DNA of 64,000 bases from Planoprotostelium fungivorum. Its lineage: Eukaryota > Evosea > Variosea > Cavosteliida > Cavosteliaceae. The stretch is taken from NCBI GenBank assembly GCA_003024175.1, contig MDYQ01000023.1, positions 62,001 through 126,000 on the forward strand, written 5' to 3'. The notes beneath the pieces are model-generated. The model ran no database searches. It had not been told where the DNA came from and saw nothing but the letters and a program-made list of their open reading frames with translations. The position numbers were made by a program, and so were the translations under genes. Numbering within the stretch: position 1 is the stretch's first letter; each line of letters begins with the position of its first letter. Shown piece after piece: positions 48,874-58,075 of the stretch.

Positions 48874-49207
48874 GAATAAAGAGGTGGATGTGTCCTGCGT
48901 GGACATGGACAAGACTCGTTGTCGTGTTCGTCTGATGCATTCCAGATCACGCTTCGATTCGTCTGGTGAACCTTTATCACACTGACGGAGCTGTTGATCT
49001 CATCCGCTCTCGATGCTGACGTCCGGCGTCTCAAACGCAGATTAGAGGATACGTCTGTGTGTGCGAGATCTGGTACTGCAATTTTCCTCAAGTCTGATCC
49101 TTAGCTCTAAAACATTCTTCATTCCTTTCGTCGTGCTTCTTGAATTTGAAAGTTTCAAAATTTGAAATATGATTCTTCCCGCCTTTTTAGAATTCAAACA
49201 GCGACAC
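48874..49207. other. Intergenic, XRCC4 promoter side
   Basis: 334 bp between two plus-strand genes. From 49139 to 49184 there is an A/T-rich block with repeated TTTGAAA/TTTCAAA (GAATTTGAAAGTTTCAAAA, then TTTGAAATA) followed by TTCCCGCC. This is the probable XRCC4 core promoter. No gene is supported. Confidence 0.45.
49176..49183 (+). promoter_or_regulatory. E2F-like site TTCCCGCC upstream of XRCC4
   Basis: The octamer TTCCCGCC matches the core of the E2F/DP consensus (TTTSSCGC) and sits 25 bp before the XRCC4 start codon. The same octamer precedes the PAXX-like gene. It also occurs inside coding sequence elsewhere in the window (about 16807, 40890 and 57046), so by itself it is weak evidence. 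Confidence 0.3.
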
Positions 49208-50774
49208 ATGACTGAGAGGGTTGTCAGTCGATTCCATTTCGACGGAGAGATCGGACTCTTATACCTCCACAGTGAATGGAATTCAGCCAATGGAGGTTTT
49301 CAACTTCACATAACCGATGGACATGCTATGTGGACTGGAAGAGGTACGTTCCTTTTCTTAGTAGAGAAATAATATCTGTCAGTGGAAGGAGAAGAAATGA
49401 GAGGACGTCTAAAACCACAAGGAATGGATGCCTCCGAATATTATCAGCTCGTCCGATCAGCTCTAACCCAACAAGATCACAAAGAGGAGAGGTATCACGT
49501 TTTATTCTCTCATAACAACTACTGACGCTACGGTATAGATTCTCCTACGCTCTGAGCGGATTCGATCCAAGAGGATCTAAGGACTTCGACTTTGTATGGA
49601 AGATCAAGATCGATGATAACTCATTCGGAGACATGTCTTTCTTCGTGAGTAGTTCTCATCAATGCGTTATGTTCGTCCAATTTACGGCGTCACAGGTGAA
49701 AGGAAGTGTTCACCTCGTTCGTTGCAGCGCAGGAGATCAAAAGAAGAAGCTGCGACAGTTCCTCGATTGGCTCATTGACAGATCAACCGTCTTGGAGGTG
49801 ATGACTTCGATCCACGACCATTTTATTCATCGTGCGGAAGACATCAAACGTTCGTTGTGAGTCCAAGTGCAACAGTCTCCAGAAACAGAGAGACGAAGCT
49901 CTCGCTCGATTCGAACTCCTCACGTCTGACAAGGCCAGCCAAGAGAGGGACCTCTACAACAAGGTGATGTCCCCTCACATGCATCATCTCACAAGTTTCA
50001 GTTCCTCCTCGTTTTGAACGAAAAGAAGAAGAAGATCGAAGAGATGAAGACAGAGAGTGAGATGATGGTGATGATCCTGAGCTAATGCATCTGCAGTTGA
50101 ACGATTGAAGAAACAAGGACCCGTGAGCTTCGGGAGAGAAGAATCAGCTGTTCTTTCAAGGAAGTATTCATCCCAGATGGAATCACGTTCTATGCATCCT
50201 GCCTCTGATTCCGAAGATGAGAAAGGTGATCCGTATCGTCATGCTGCACATGATGATCGAGAGCAGCCACACCCTCACTCACATTCAACGCCTCCCTTGG
50301 AGGACCCTCACAGAACAATGAGCTTCTCGGTATGGATGATACGTACAAGATAGAAGCCGCAGTTAGAAAGCGCAGAAGACCAATCCCACCTCCAAGTCAG
50401 GTGAAAGAACCTCCATGCATGATGTGCACGTAGGTGTCATCTGACGAGAGATGCAGCCAGCAGACGATCTGGATAATGAAAGGCTCAGAAGTCCACCGAA
50501 GAAGATGGTCAGAGCACCATCTGGGGAGATTCACGAACCAGTCACACCCACCAAACCACAGCCACCTATCCATCGCCTCTTTCGAGGTGAAACGAAGATG
50601 ATGGATGGATGATTGACCGCGACAGCTGCACCCATCAGTTCCATCCACGATGGACCACGTAGTCCGGGCGTTATCACACCGACACCCCAATTACACAGCC
50701 CGGCAAAGAAGTTGGTACGTAAGAAACAGAAGACAGATCTAGATGCAGACGACCTGTTCGATCTGGTGCAATAA
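49208..50774 (+). CDS. XRCC4: XRCC4, scaffold of DNA ligase IV in non-homologous end joining
   Basis: The protein follows XRCC4 from end to end. It opens MTERVVSRFHFDGEIGLLYL; QLHITDGHAMWTGR corresponds to the conserved head strand ITDGHSAWTG of human XRCC4. Then come SALSGF-type head strands (RFSYALSGFDPRGSKDFDFV, WKIKIDDNSFGDMSFF), VKGSVHLVRCSAGDQKK, and the long coiled-coil stalk CNSLQKQRDEALARFELLTS. The ligase-IV-binding stretch DLYNKFLLVLNEKKKKIEEM is very close to human DLYKRFILVLNEKKTKIR. A Ser/Pro/Thr- and Asp-rich tail ends LDADDLFDLVQ at TAA 50772-50774. XRCC4 dimerises and carries DNA ligase IV to double-strand breaks. Its 3' end is 29 bp from a convergent small gene, beyond which lies the PAXX-like gene. 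Confidence 0.93.
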
Positions 50775-50803
50775 TGGATGATGTAAAGATTAAGTGACGT
50801 GCC

Positions 50804-51169
50804 TCATCCCCATTTAGTTGTGTTTTGTCCCTGAGCTGCTCTGTCGTTGCCGAGTTTGGGCTTCAATGTCTCTCCTTCCACATTATTGCTGTTGTTCGTG
50901 TTCGCTTCGACTGCATCTTTGGCTGGCTCTCCGATCTTGGAAGAGCTCTGCTTCATCTGTTGATCGGCGGCGGCAGATACTGGGTTGGGTCCCGTCTGGT
51001 TCTTTTCGTCTTTGATGTGAGAATTCGCCTCTGGCGAGTGGTTGGGCTGAGCGTCCTTCTGTCCAGCGGGAGCCTTGCCAGTGTTGGCGCCGCTGTGAGA
51101 TGTGGCAAATCTGGCACGTGGGACGGGAGGTCTGGTCAGGATGGGGCGTAGTGAAAGAGATCGTAGCAT
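50804..51169 (-). CDS. Small mitochondrial-looking protein, low complexity
   Basis: A single exon of 121 codons from ATG 51167-51169 to TGA 50804. The first 25 residues (MLRSLSLRPILTRPPVPRAR) are Arg/Ser/Leu-rich with no acidic residue, a strong mitochondrial import signature. The remainder is Asn/Gln/Lys/Ala-rich (QMKQSSSKIGEPAKDAVEAN, KLGNDRAAQGQNTTKWG), without a recognised domain. It shares a 127-bp divergent promoter region with the PAXX-like gene. The function is unknown; it is not an obvious end-joining factor. Confidence 0.65.
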   Translation of the reverse strand: MLRSLSLRPILTRPPVPRARFATSHSGANTGKAPAGQKDAQPNHSPEANSHIKDEKNQTGPNPVSAAADQQMKQSSSKIGEPAKDAVEANTNNSNNVEGETLKPKLGNDRAAQGQNTTKWG

Positions 51170-51296
51170 GATGATGTTGTTGAAATTGTGTTTGGGTGTT
51201 TTCTGTTGGTTGCACGTGGTGGTGAAATTCGTAGAAATTCGATGAAAATGCTAGTTCCCGCCAACACGACATTTTCAATTTTTGATCAGAGACACC
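51170..51296. promoter_or_regulatory. 127-bp bidirectional promoter with an E2F-like site
   Basis: This region separates the small mitochondrial-type gene (-) from the PAXX-like gene (+). TTCCCGCC lies at 51255-51262, 35 bp before the PAXX-like start, followed by ATTTTCAATTTTTGATC, an A/T-rich stretch like the one before XRCC4. Confidence 0.4.
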
Positions 51297-52152
51297 ATGG
51301 AAGAGGATTACAGGGAAGGTCTCTCGATCATCGACGGACTCTACACGTATATCACGGTAGACGCCAAGAAGTATATCTGTAGAAGTAAGAAGACATCCAT
51401 CGGAACGTGGAAGATTGCTTGCACCGATGCAACGGACAAGTTTTGGGAGACTGATTTGGAATATGACGAAGTCCTGAAACACGTGAGTGTTTTCTAATGT
51501 GATTTGATCTCGTGATGATTCTCGAATCAGAAGAAACTGTCGTCCACCGATGCAGAGAGTTTTGAGGAATATTTCCAACGGTTCACCGCTGGCTTCACAT
51601 CTGAAGAGATGACAGTAACCTTCGAGAAGAATGGAGAGGCTCAGATGTGCGTTTGGTGCGAGCTGGGTGGCAGGAAATTATCTTACACCTTCAAACTGTA
51701 TCGTTACGTGGGGCAAGACTTTGAGGATAGAATGTATCGTCTCGTCTTCGACATGGCATCATCCTTGAGAGGGAAATCTTCTCCCCCATCCAGTGAGTAT
51801 CACCCACATCATCAACACATAATCACTACATCATCACTCACTCTTCATAGCTTCCAATAACAGCAGTGGCAAGAATCACGTCAACGAGGTGAGATGTGCC
51901 GCATCATCATGATCTCACGATCAAAAGCCCCGTTTGGATCTGTTCATGCCTCCCTCCCTTCTCCCTTCCACCGCACAAAACGAAGACAAAGTGTCAACGA
52001 ATACAGTACAGATAAGAAAACAAGCACCCGTGACGAGCAAGAGGAAAGCTGGGTACAGTTTGATCAACCCTAGCGTCAAGCGACACGTTGCAAAGGGAGC
52101 TCGAATCGGTGAAGATGTAACACCACCGAAAAAGAGAGATCCCAATACATGA
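51297..52152 (+). CDS. PAXX-like XRCC4-superfamily protein with Ku-binding tail
   Basis: The head domain reads TYITVDAKKYICRSKKTSIG, WKIACTDATDKFWETDLEY (compare YVTDAAELWSTCFT in human PAXX), FTSEEMTVTFEKNGEAQMCV and GGRKLSYTFKLYRYVGQDFE, then a short helix DRMYRLVFDMASSLRGK. The stalk is brief, unlike XRCC4. The tail holds RLDLFMPPSLLPST and KAGYSLINPSVKRHVAKGAR, matching the C-terminal SLINPGFKSKKP segment through which human PAXX binds Ku. The architecture (small head, short stalk, SLINP tail) is that of PAXX rather than XLF. PAXX stabilises Ku and ligase complexes at DNA breaks. Introns follow HK-, PPS- and VNE-encoding positions. The stop TGA 52150-52152 lies inside a tandem duplication. 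Orthology is well supported by motif order; a profile search would settle it. Confidence 0.85.
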
Positions 52153-52254
52153 TGATGATGATGGTGGACAATCGTGAAATGAATGATTGCGAGAAGAGAT
52201 CTCAATACATGATGATGACGGACAATCGTGAGATATGAATGGTTGCGAGAAGAG
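52140..52254. repeat. Tandem duplication (about 55-60 bp, two copies) over the PAXX-like stop codon
   Basis: Copy 1 (52140-52199) and copy 2 (52200-52254) both run from a T[CC/CT]CAATACATGATGATGA-like start to GCGAGAAGAGA. They differ by a few substitutions and a 3-6 bp change in the GAT run. Copy 1 contains the PAXX-like stop codon; copy 2 lies downstream and contains an ATG at 52235. Confidence 0.85.
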
Positions 52255-52417
52255 AATCAAACGGAGAGAGATCGGAGTTTACGGAAGGACTCTGGTGGGA
52301 TTTAGAGTTGACCTAGAGTTTACCACAGCTGAGCGGATGAATCAGTTCATCCGGTTTATCCGACGCCAAAGTCTCGATGATGTGTCACAATCACAACCAC
52401 AACACAGACAAAGCATC

Positions 52418-53798
52418 ATGGTTCAAGTCAATCAGATTCCCTATGCAACGAGAATCGTCGAGGCGATCTCTTTCTTCTTCGACTTTCTAGAACAAGTGAG
52501 ATCTTACATCAAACGTAATAGACCACTCACCTCAATCAGATCCTCTTCTTCGTCATATCTATCCTCTTCGGACGTCGTTCTCTGCCGCCAGTCAAACCAT
52601 CTCAATCAGCAGTTCTCATTACAGGAACATCTACAGGAATCGGCAGGTGTGTTGCACTTTTCCAATGAATCTCATCCCGATGCAGAGCGCTGGCCCTCGA
52701 GTTAGCTCGCAGAGGATACACCGTCTTTGGAACAGTAAGAAAAGAAGTCGACGCGAACTCTCTTCGCAACGAATGGCAGCAGTCCATCAAGCGTGGAGAG
52801 GTAAAGACATCTGAGGCAACATACCTCGGCTCATCACGGACACAGATCATTCCTCTCATCGTCGATGTCGTCGATGACAGACAGAGAAGACAAGCCTTCG
52901 AAGAGATCTCCAGAGTCATCCAAGAGAAAAATCTCAGATTTCACGCTCTCATCAACAACGCCGGCATCTTCTTCCCCATGGTTCGTCTCATCCAATCCCA
53001 TCCCATCATCATACTCATCCTCCATGCAGTTGTCTCTCGTGACCTCGGACTCCCACATCAAGACACACTGGGACGTCAACTACTTCTCCGTCATGGAGCT
53101 CATCCGACTCTTCCGTCCACTCTTATCGAAACACAACGGTAGAATCATCAACATCGGCTCAGCTTCTGCTATCTCCCCCGTACCAGGCGGCGGTACCTAC
53201 AGTACCACCAAGGCCGCCCTGCGTTCGGCTTCAAAGGTAGATCTCGTCGAAATTTCATCGAATTCTTGGGGTCGTAGACGATGACACGTCACAGATCCTG
53301 GCCTCGGAAATGAGACCTCTGAAGATCTCCGTTTCACACGTCGAGCCCGGCTTCATCAGCACACCCATGGTGGAGAATGCAAAGATGTACGTCGAGCTGA
53401 AGGACAGGAGAGACAGTATCTTGTACCAATCGGACATCACCACAGAAGATTACAAGTTGTTCTCTAGACAAGACAAAAAGTGAGAACAGCATCATCTCCA
53501 TCATCTCATCACATGTCCGTCATCTCATCACATGTCCATCATCTCATTATACCTTCAACCTATTTGAATCATCTCGACGACTTCTTAAACACTCTCTGAT
53601 GCTTACAGGATCCACTTCCGCCTGAAGAACTTCCTCCTCATGTTCATGGTGACCGAGCGGGCTGTCATCTTCCCCGTTCTACACGCTTTAGAGTCCACAC
53701 GTCCTCTCTTCAATTATTTCCCCGGTTTAGACGTCAAATTTCTCCGCTTCAGTAAACAAGTGTTTGGAGAGAACATCACGGAGCTGATGGGCATGTGA
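52418..53798 (+). CDS. Membrane-anchored short-chain dehydrogenase/reductase
   Basis: A classical SDR. An N-terminal hydrophobic anchor (ILFFVISILFGRRSLPP) precedes the nucleotide-binding LITGTSTGIG, then LALELARRGYTVFGTVRKE, VDVVDDRQRRQAF, the NNAGIFFPM motif, THWDVNYFSVMELIRLFRPL, and the catalytic serine/tyrosine region IINIGSASAISPVPGGGTYS with YSTTK. HVEPGFISTPM follows and a C-terminal domain (FRLKNFLLMFMVTERAV) ends ENITELMGM. The Ser-Tyr-Lys triad is complete, so it should be active. The order resembles retinol and hydroxysteroid/hydroxybutyrate dehydrogenases (11beta-HSD/BDH1 type); the substrate is not predictable. The same frame is open upstream to an ATG at 52235, adding 61 residues of no clear similarity, so that start is an alternative. 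It ends 16 bp from the convergent copper transporter. Confidence 0.87.
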
Positions 53799-53814
53799 TG
53801 ATAAAGAGACAAGT

Positions 53815-54489
53815 TCAATTCAAGTCGATTGTATACGTTGATTCGGGGCGTTGATTCGTTTGGATGTAGTGTTCGTATCTGTAGACGTTCAGATGATGGA
53901 AGATGGAAGATGCAACGTGGAGGTGATGCATACCTTGAGAAGAGGAGGCTCCCTACGAAATAACCTGCGCCGATAGATAAGAAGAGACCGACGTTGAACG
54001 TCATCACGATCTGCATGACAACGTAGGCATAGATCACCTAGATACATGAGAACAGACAGTGTGACAAAGCTCACATAGATGAAACGAATGGTGGATCTGA
54101 AGAGGTTCATAGGCAGCTGTTGGCCCAGAGGTGGTGGCTGTGCGTGTGTCACGTCAGAGTCTAAAAGATGCAACACACCGTCGTTCGATATTCTATTCGT
54201 GAGACAGTGTGTAAGACTTGTAGGACGACGTGAACCATAGACACGAAGAATGCCCCCACGCACATGAATGCATAACTCTTCCTCGTCCCTCCTGTGATGT
54301 CTGTAATCGTCAAACGTTGATGATGCAGTGAATTGCATCACCTCGAATGAGGAACACTTCGTTGTTGGACTGGTGAAAATACATCACCATTGGAACCCCC
54401 TCTTCCATTCCATCTTTCATGTTGTCGTGTCCTGAATGAGCCATTGAGAAGCTGAGGAGAGTGAGGAAGATGGCCAGCGGTGGCTGCAT
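53815..54489 (-). CDS. Ctr-type copper transporter
   Basis: ATG 54487-54489 starts a signal-like segment (PPLAIFLTLLSFSMAHSG) followed by a Met/His-rich ectodomain (HSGHDNMKDGMEEG) typical of Ctr proteins, which capture copper(I). GVPMVMYFHQSNNEVFLIRG corresponds to the MxWYFH-like entry to the first span. The second span carries the essential MxxxM within YVVMQIVMTFNVGLFLSIGA and the third has the GxxxG helix-packing motif (GAGYFVGSLLF). The tail (YEHYIQTNQRPESTYTIDLN) lacks the Cys/His cluster often seen at the end. Ctr proteins work as trimers in the plasma membrane or vacuole. Five short exons; the middle exon (about 54060-54290) is placed by frame and hydrophobicity. Confidence 0.83.
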
Positions 54490-55030
54490 GATCTCGAAAA
54501 CCAAAAAGAAAGAAAGTTCCTGTCAAGAATCAAATGCATTGCTGTCAAAGGTAGGTGCCAGAATTGTCAGTCAAAAAGATGTGATGTGATGGTGATGGAG
54601 TAGCTCAGTCTAGGCTTGATGTTATACAAGCACAAGGTGAAGACAATAGATGAAGAGAGAAAGGAGAGAAAGAAGAGAAATGAAGACAGGTCATTTGAGT
54701 TGATGTGTTTTATTTCACACTGATTTGAAAGGTCTAGAGGAGGATCGAAGGCCATTCCACCTACAGATCGAATCAGAAGCTGATTATGAAGATCTTTTAT
54801 ATTGCAAGTCGAGACGATCAGAACACGATTAAAGTTAACTTCATTTGTTTTCAGAGAGATTCCTACTTGTGCAGCATCATGTAATATAGACGATGATACA
54901 AATAGAGATGTGCTGCTCACCTAAACCCTTGCCTTTCTGATCTGATCGTCTTCTGTGTTTGTTTTCGAGTAAGATATCTCACATGATAACATTCTTTTGG
55001 AGGATCAAATCATTGTGCCACACACATCAG
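54490..55030. other. Intergenic between divergent genes, no gene called
   Basis: 541 bp between the copper-transporter start (-) and the HBS1-like start (+). A 117-codon open frame on the minus strand (54567-54920) has no recognisable domain, no intron in an intron-rich setting, and a hydrophobic Ser/Leu/Phe run, so it is not called. AT-rich; both promoters lie here. Confidence 0.4.
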
Positions 55031-57860
55031 ATGCAGGTACCACAAGGAAGACCTACGGCTGGTAGGAACTTTAGAGCTCCACACGCTAGATCAGCCAATC
55101 CTGGAGCGGCCGCCGCTTCGACAGGTTCTAATGCACCATCCATACCTATCGCCACACCTTCTAGACCGGTGATTCCACCACAAAAACAAGACGTACCGTC
55201 AGAAGAAAAGCCTGAAATTAAGGTGAGCGAACGGAGATGAGACCAATCCATTTTCGAGACACCAGCATGTTAAATAGACCGAAGGAGGAAATCACACAAC
55301 CGAAAGAAGAAACGAAAATCAGCAGTCCCAAAAATGATCCCCCACAGAAAGAGCAGGTGCATCAGTCAGATTGTCATTCCAATCACCTGACTTTCCCAGA
55401 ACCAAACAGACATCCCATCGAGCGAGAAAATCACGAGTTCTACATCCACACCGACACCATCATCTTCGTCCTCTGTGGAGACTTTAAGAGGTTCACTATT
55501 CGCTTTACATCTGTGCGACGTCTCGTCACCTTTCGATCGACAGACGGAGGTCTTCGCTTCCAGCTTCCTCTGTCAACATTTTGGAAAGAATTTGAATCTC
55601 CATCAGCTGCTGCATCAGGTGAGAAGACGCAGGAGGTCACGTGATCGTTGTAGATGACACATCGTAGGAGGGAGCTGCAGAGGCCTTCCGCTTCGATACA
55701 CCATCACCCGATGACATCGTCTTCTCTGCGAGAAAACAATCATTCAAACAGAAGAAAGGTGAGATCTAATCTCAAACGATGATCGCGTTCACGTCCGAGA
55801 TCATTCATCATCACCATCATCATCATCATCGTCTTTGCTCAATTTTGAAACAGCCGAATCAAAGAAGAAGACGCAAGAAGAACCAGGACCTGTCTTCCTC
55901 GAGAGCTTCAGAGATTCCACAGACCAAGACAAGAAGAAGATCCAAAAGAAGATCAACACGAAGAGGGAGAACAGACAAGAAGATCGCGACCAACCTCTAT
56001 CCTTCAAGAGAGAGACCACCGCTCCCGTCTTACCCTCGAAACCCACACCCGACAGGTGCCTCCCTCTACATCGTTGTAGACGCTCATTTTTCCAGTAAAT
56101 CGTTCACGCTGCAGATGAACGACAGACACAAATCTTCCGTGGTTCAGAACGTCAGGAGCCGAATTGAAGAAGAGACGAAGGGTAAGGAGAAGAGGAGGAT
56201 GCAAATCGCTGTCGTCGGTGCACAATCATCCGGTAAATCTTCTCTCTTGGGAAGCCTTCTCCATCAGATGGGATACATCACCAACCCGGCCATGCACAAG
56301 GCGGAGAAAGATGCGAAAAGTCACGGAAAACCCGGGTTACGTTACTCTTACCTACTCGACGAATATGCGGAGGAGAGGTGAGGAATGTCGACGTGGAAAA
56401 TTCTCTGAAGATTTTCAGGAAGAGGTACATGACCATGGATTACGGAATTGAAACCATGGAGACGGAATTGGCCATCTACAACGTGACAGATTGTCCCGGC
56501 TCCACGGATTTTCGCGTAAATTTCCTCTCCGCTCTATCCTTAGCGCAAGTGGGCGTGCTCGTTGTAGATGGAACGGATCAACAATTCCACGAACAATTTA
56601 CGCAGACGGGTGAGACTACGTACGATACGTATGATGACGTCATCAGACATGGGCGGTATCAGAGAGAGCATCTTCAGCATGTACCACTATGGAATACAGA
56701 TCGTAATCGTAGCCATCAACAAGATGGACGCGGTGAATTGATTCTCCGGTAAAATGAGTCTGAATGGAGACAGATTCATTACAACAAGAGCAAGTACAAT
56801 GACATGTGTAGACAATTGAGAGAGTACATGATGTACGTTGGTTACCCTGAGTACTGCATTCAATTCGTGCCGCTATCTGCCATGCAGGGAGTCAATCTGT
56901 TCACCGAACGGAAGGAAGATTCGACGAAATTGAACGACTGGTACAACGGCCCCACCTTCATGCAGCTGCTCGACAGGTGATGGCTCGTTGTAGAACGATG
57001 GACGTGTCGCACTCAATCCAAATATAGCATCGAATTTCCCGCCAAGGACGAGGGAGAGGTACAGAGGCTCGTTGTAGATGCAAGTTTACGTATGAGCGTG
57101 AATCACGTGTACAAGGCCAACCGCATGGGTGGCTTGGCCTTCGATGGAAGAATCGAGACCGGAAAATTATCCGTCGGAGATAAGGTTCACCCGTTTATCC
57201 GTTTATCCGGAACTGACGAGATCAGGTGGTCGTCGTACCGCAGAACGAAGTGTGTACAGTCAAGAGCATCCAGTTCTACCCGGAATCTCCACGAGATTTC
57301 GCTATGGCGGGTGACGTCATCTCTATGGGTCTCAACGGTATACAAATCAACCAGATCGGGTGAGTGGCGGGAAGATGTGGAGCGATCTACAACGTTGTAG
57401 ATACGGCAGCATGATTTACGGGTACAACGGCAGCGAAGCGAAGGAGAATATACCCGTGGGGGGTACGGTAGTTAGCGTACAAGTGAGCGATGACGTGTGA
57501 TGACGTGTGATGACGTCATCAGTTGGTTACGTGTCAACTCGATCGACCGTTGCTACAAGGAGATTTCGTGGAATTCTTCACTCAATCTACAAGTCGATCG
57601 GGGATCTTACGCAACATCGTCCTCTGTGACGTCGACGGAAATTCACTGAAAACTCGACCGAGGTACGTACAACTACAACGAGCCAGTCTTGACTCCGTAG
57701 GTTGTTACAGAGTGACACGTATGCAACGGCTGAAATCGTCTTGGATGTGAGCGCGTGTCACCAAGTGTTGAACCGAGATTGCGTTCGTTCTGCCACCTTC
57801 TTCCTCCGCTGTGAAGATCGAATGGTCGCCGCAGGAAGAATAAAAGAAGTCGTCTTGTGA
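55031..57860 (+). CDS. Divergent HBS1/Ski7-like translational GTPase
   Basis: The last ~430 residues have the eEF1A/eRF3/HBS1 plan. P-loop region QIAVVGAQSSGKSSLLGSLL, switch I YMTMDYGIETMETE, G3 TDCPGSTDFRVNFLSALSLA, G4 INKMD, G5-like QFVPLSAMQGVNLF, domain 2 SLRMSVNHVYKANRMGGLAF with GRIETGKLSVGDKV, domain 3 ending VAAGRIKEVVL at TGA 57858-57860. The N-terminal ~330 residues are low complexity (Pro/Ser, then Lys/Glu). HBS1 works with Dom34/Pelota to rescue stalled ribosomes; Ski7 is a GTP-binding relative that links ribosomes to the exosome. The P-loop reads GAQSSGKSS instead of GHVDxGKST, and G3 reads DCPGS instead of DxPGH, so the catalytic His is missing. Many introns carry the GTTGTAG motif. 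Confidence 0.85.
57385..57402. repeat. Perfect 18-bp palindrome containing the intron motif
   Basis: ATCTACAACGTTGTAGAT is its own reverse complement and ends at or just past the 3' splice site (TTGTAG) of an HBS1-like intron that begins GTGAGTGGCGGG. A 14-bp version, CTACAACGTTGTAG, lies inside a dihydropyrimidinase intron at 10580-10593. Confidence 0.8.
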
Positions 57861-58075
57861 AGAAGGTGTCTGTCTTATGTTGTAGTGAGATGAGTGTAGA
57901 GAGTTGTCCTTCAGATTCTCTATCAGAAACGAAACGTCACCTCCTGCACATCTATCATTATTCAAGTGAATGGTACACCATCGTCACACCATTCTAAGGC
58001 ATATCCATGTTAGCACTGCCGTCATCGTGCACACAACCATCACACAAGAGAACCGTTATCACTTTATGAAAGTCT

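Noticed and set aside
54567-54920. A 117-codon open frame on the minus strand
   Set aside because: No domain, no intron, unusual composition, and no flanking splice signals that extend it. Probably promoter DNA.
57049-57080. A possible 19-nt intron (GTACAG..TTGTAG) in the HBS1-like gene
   Set aside because: Removing it breaks the frame of domain 2 and brings a stop within three codons. Reading through gives SLRMSVNHVYK, which fits the elongation-factor family.
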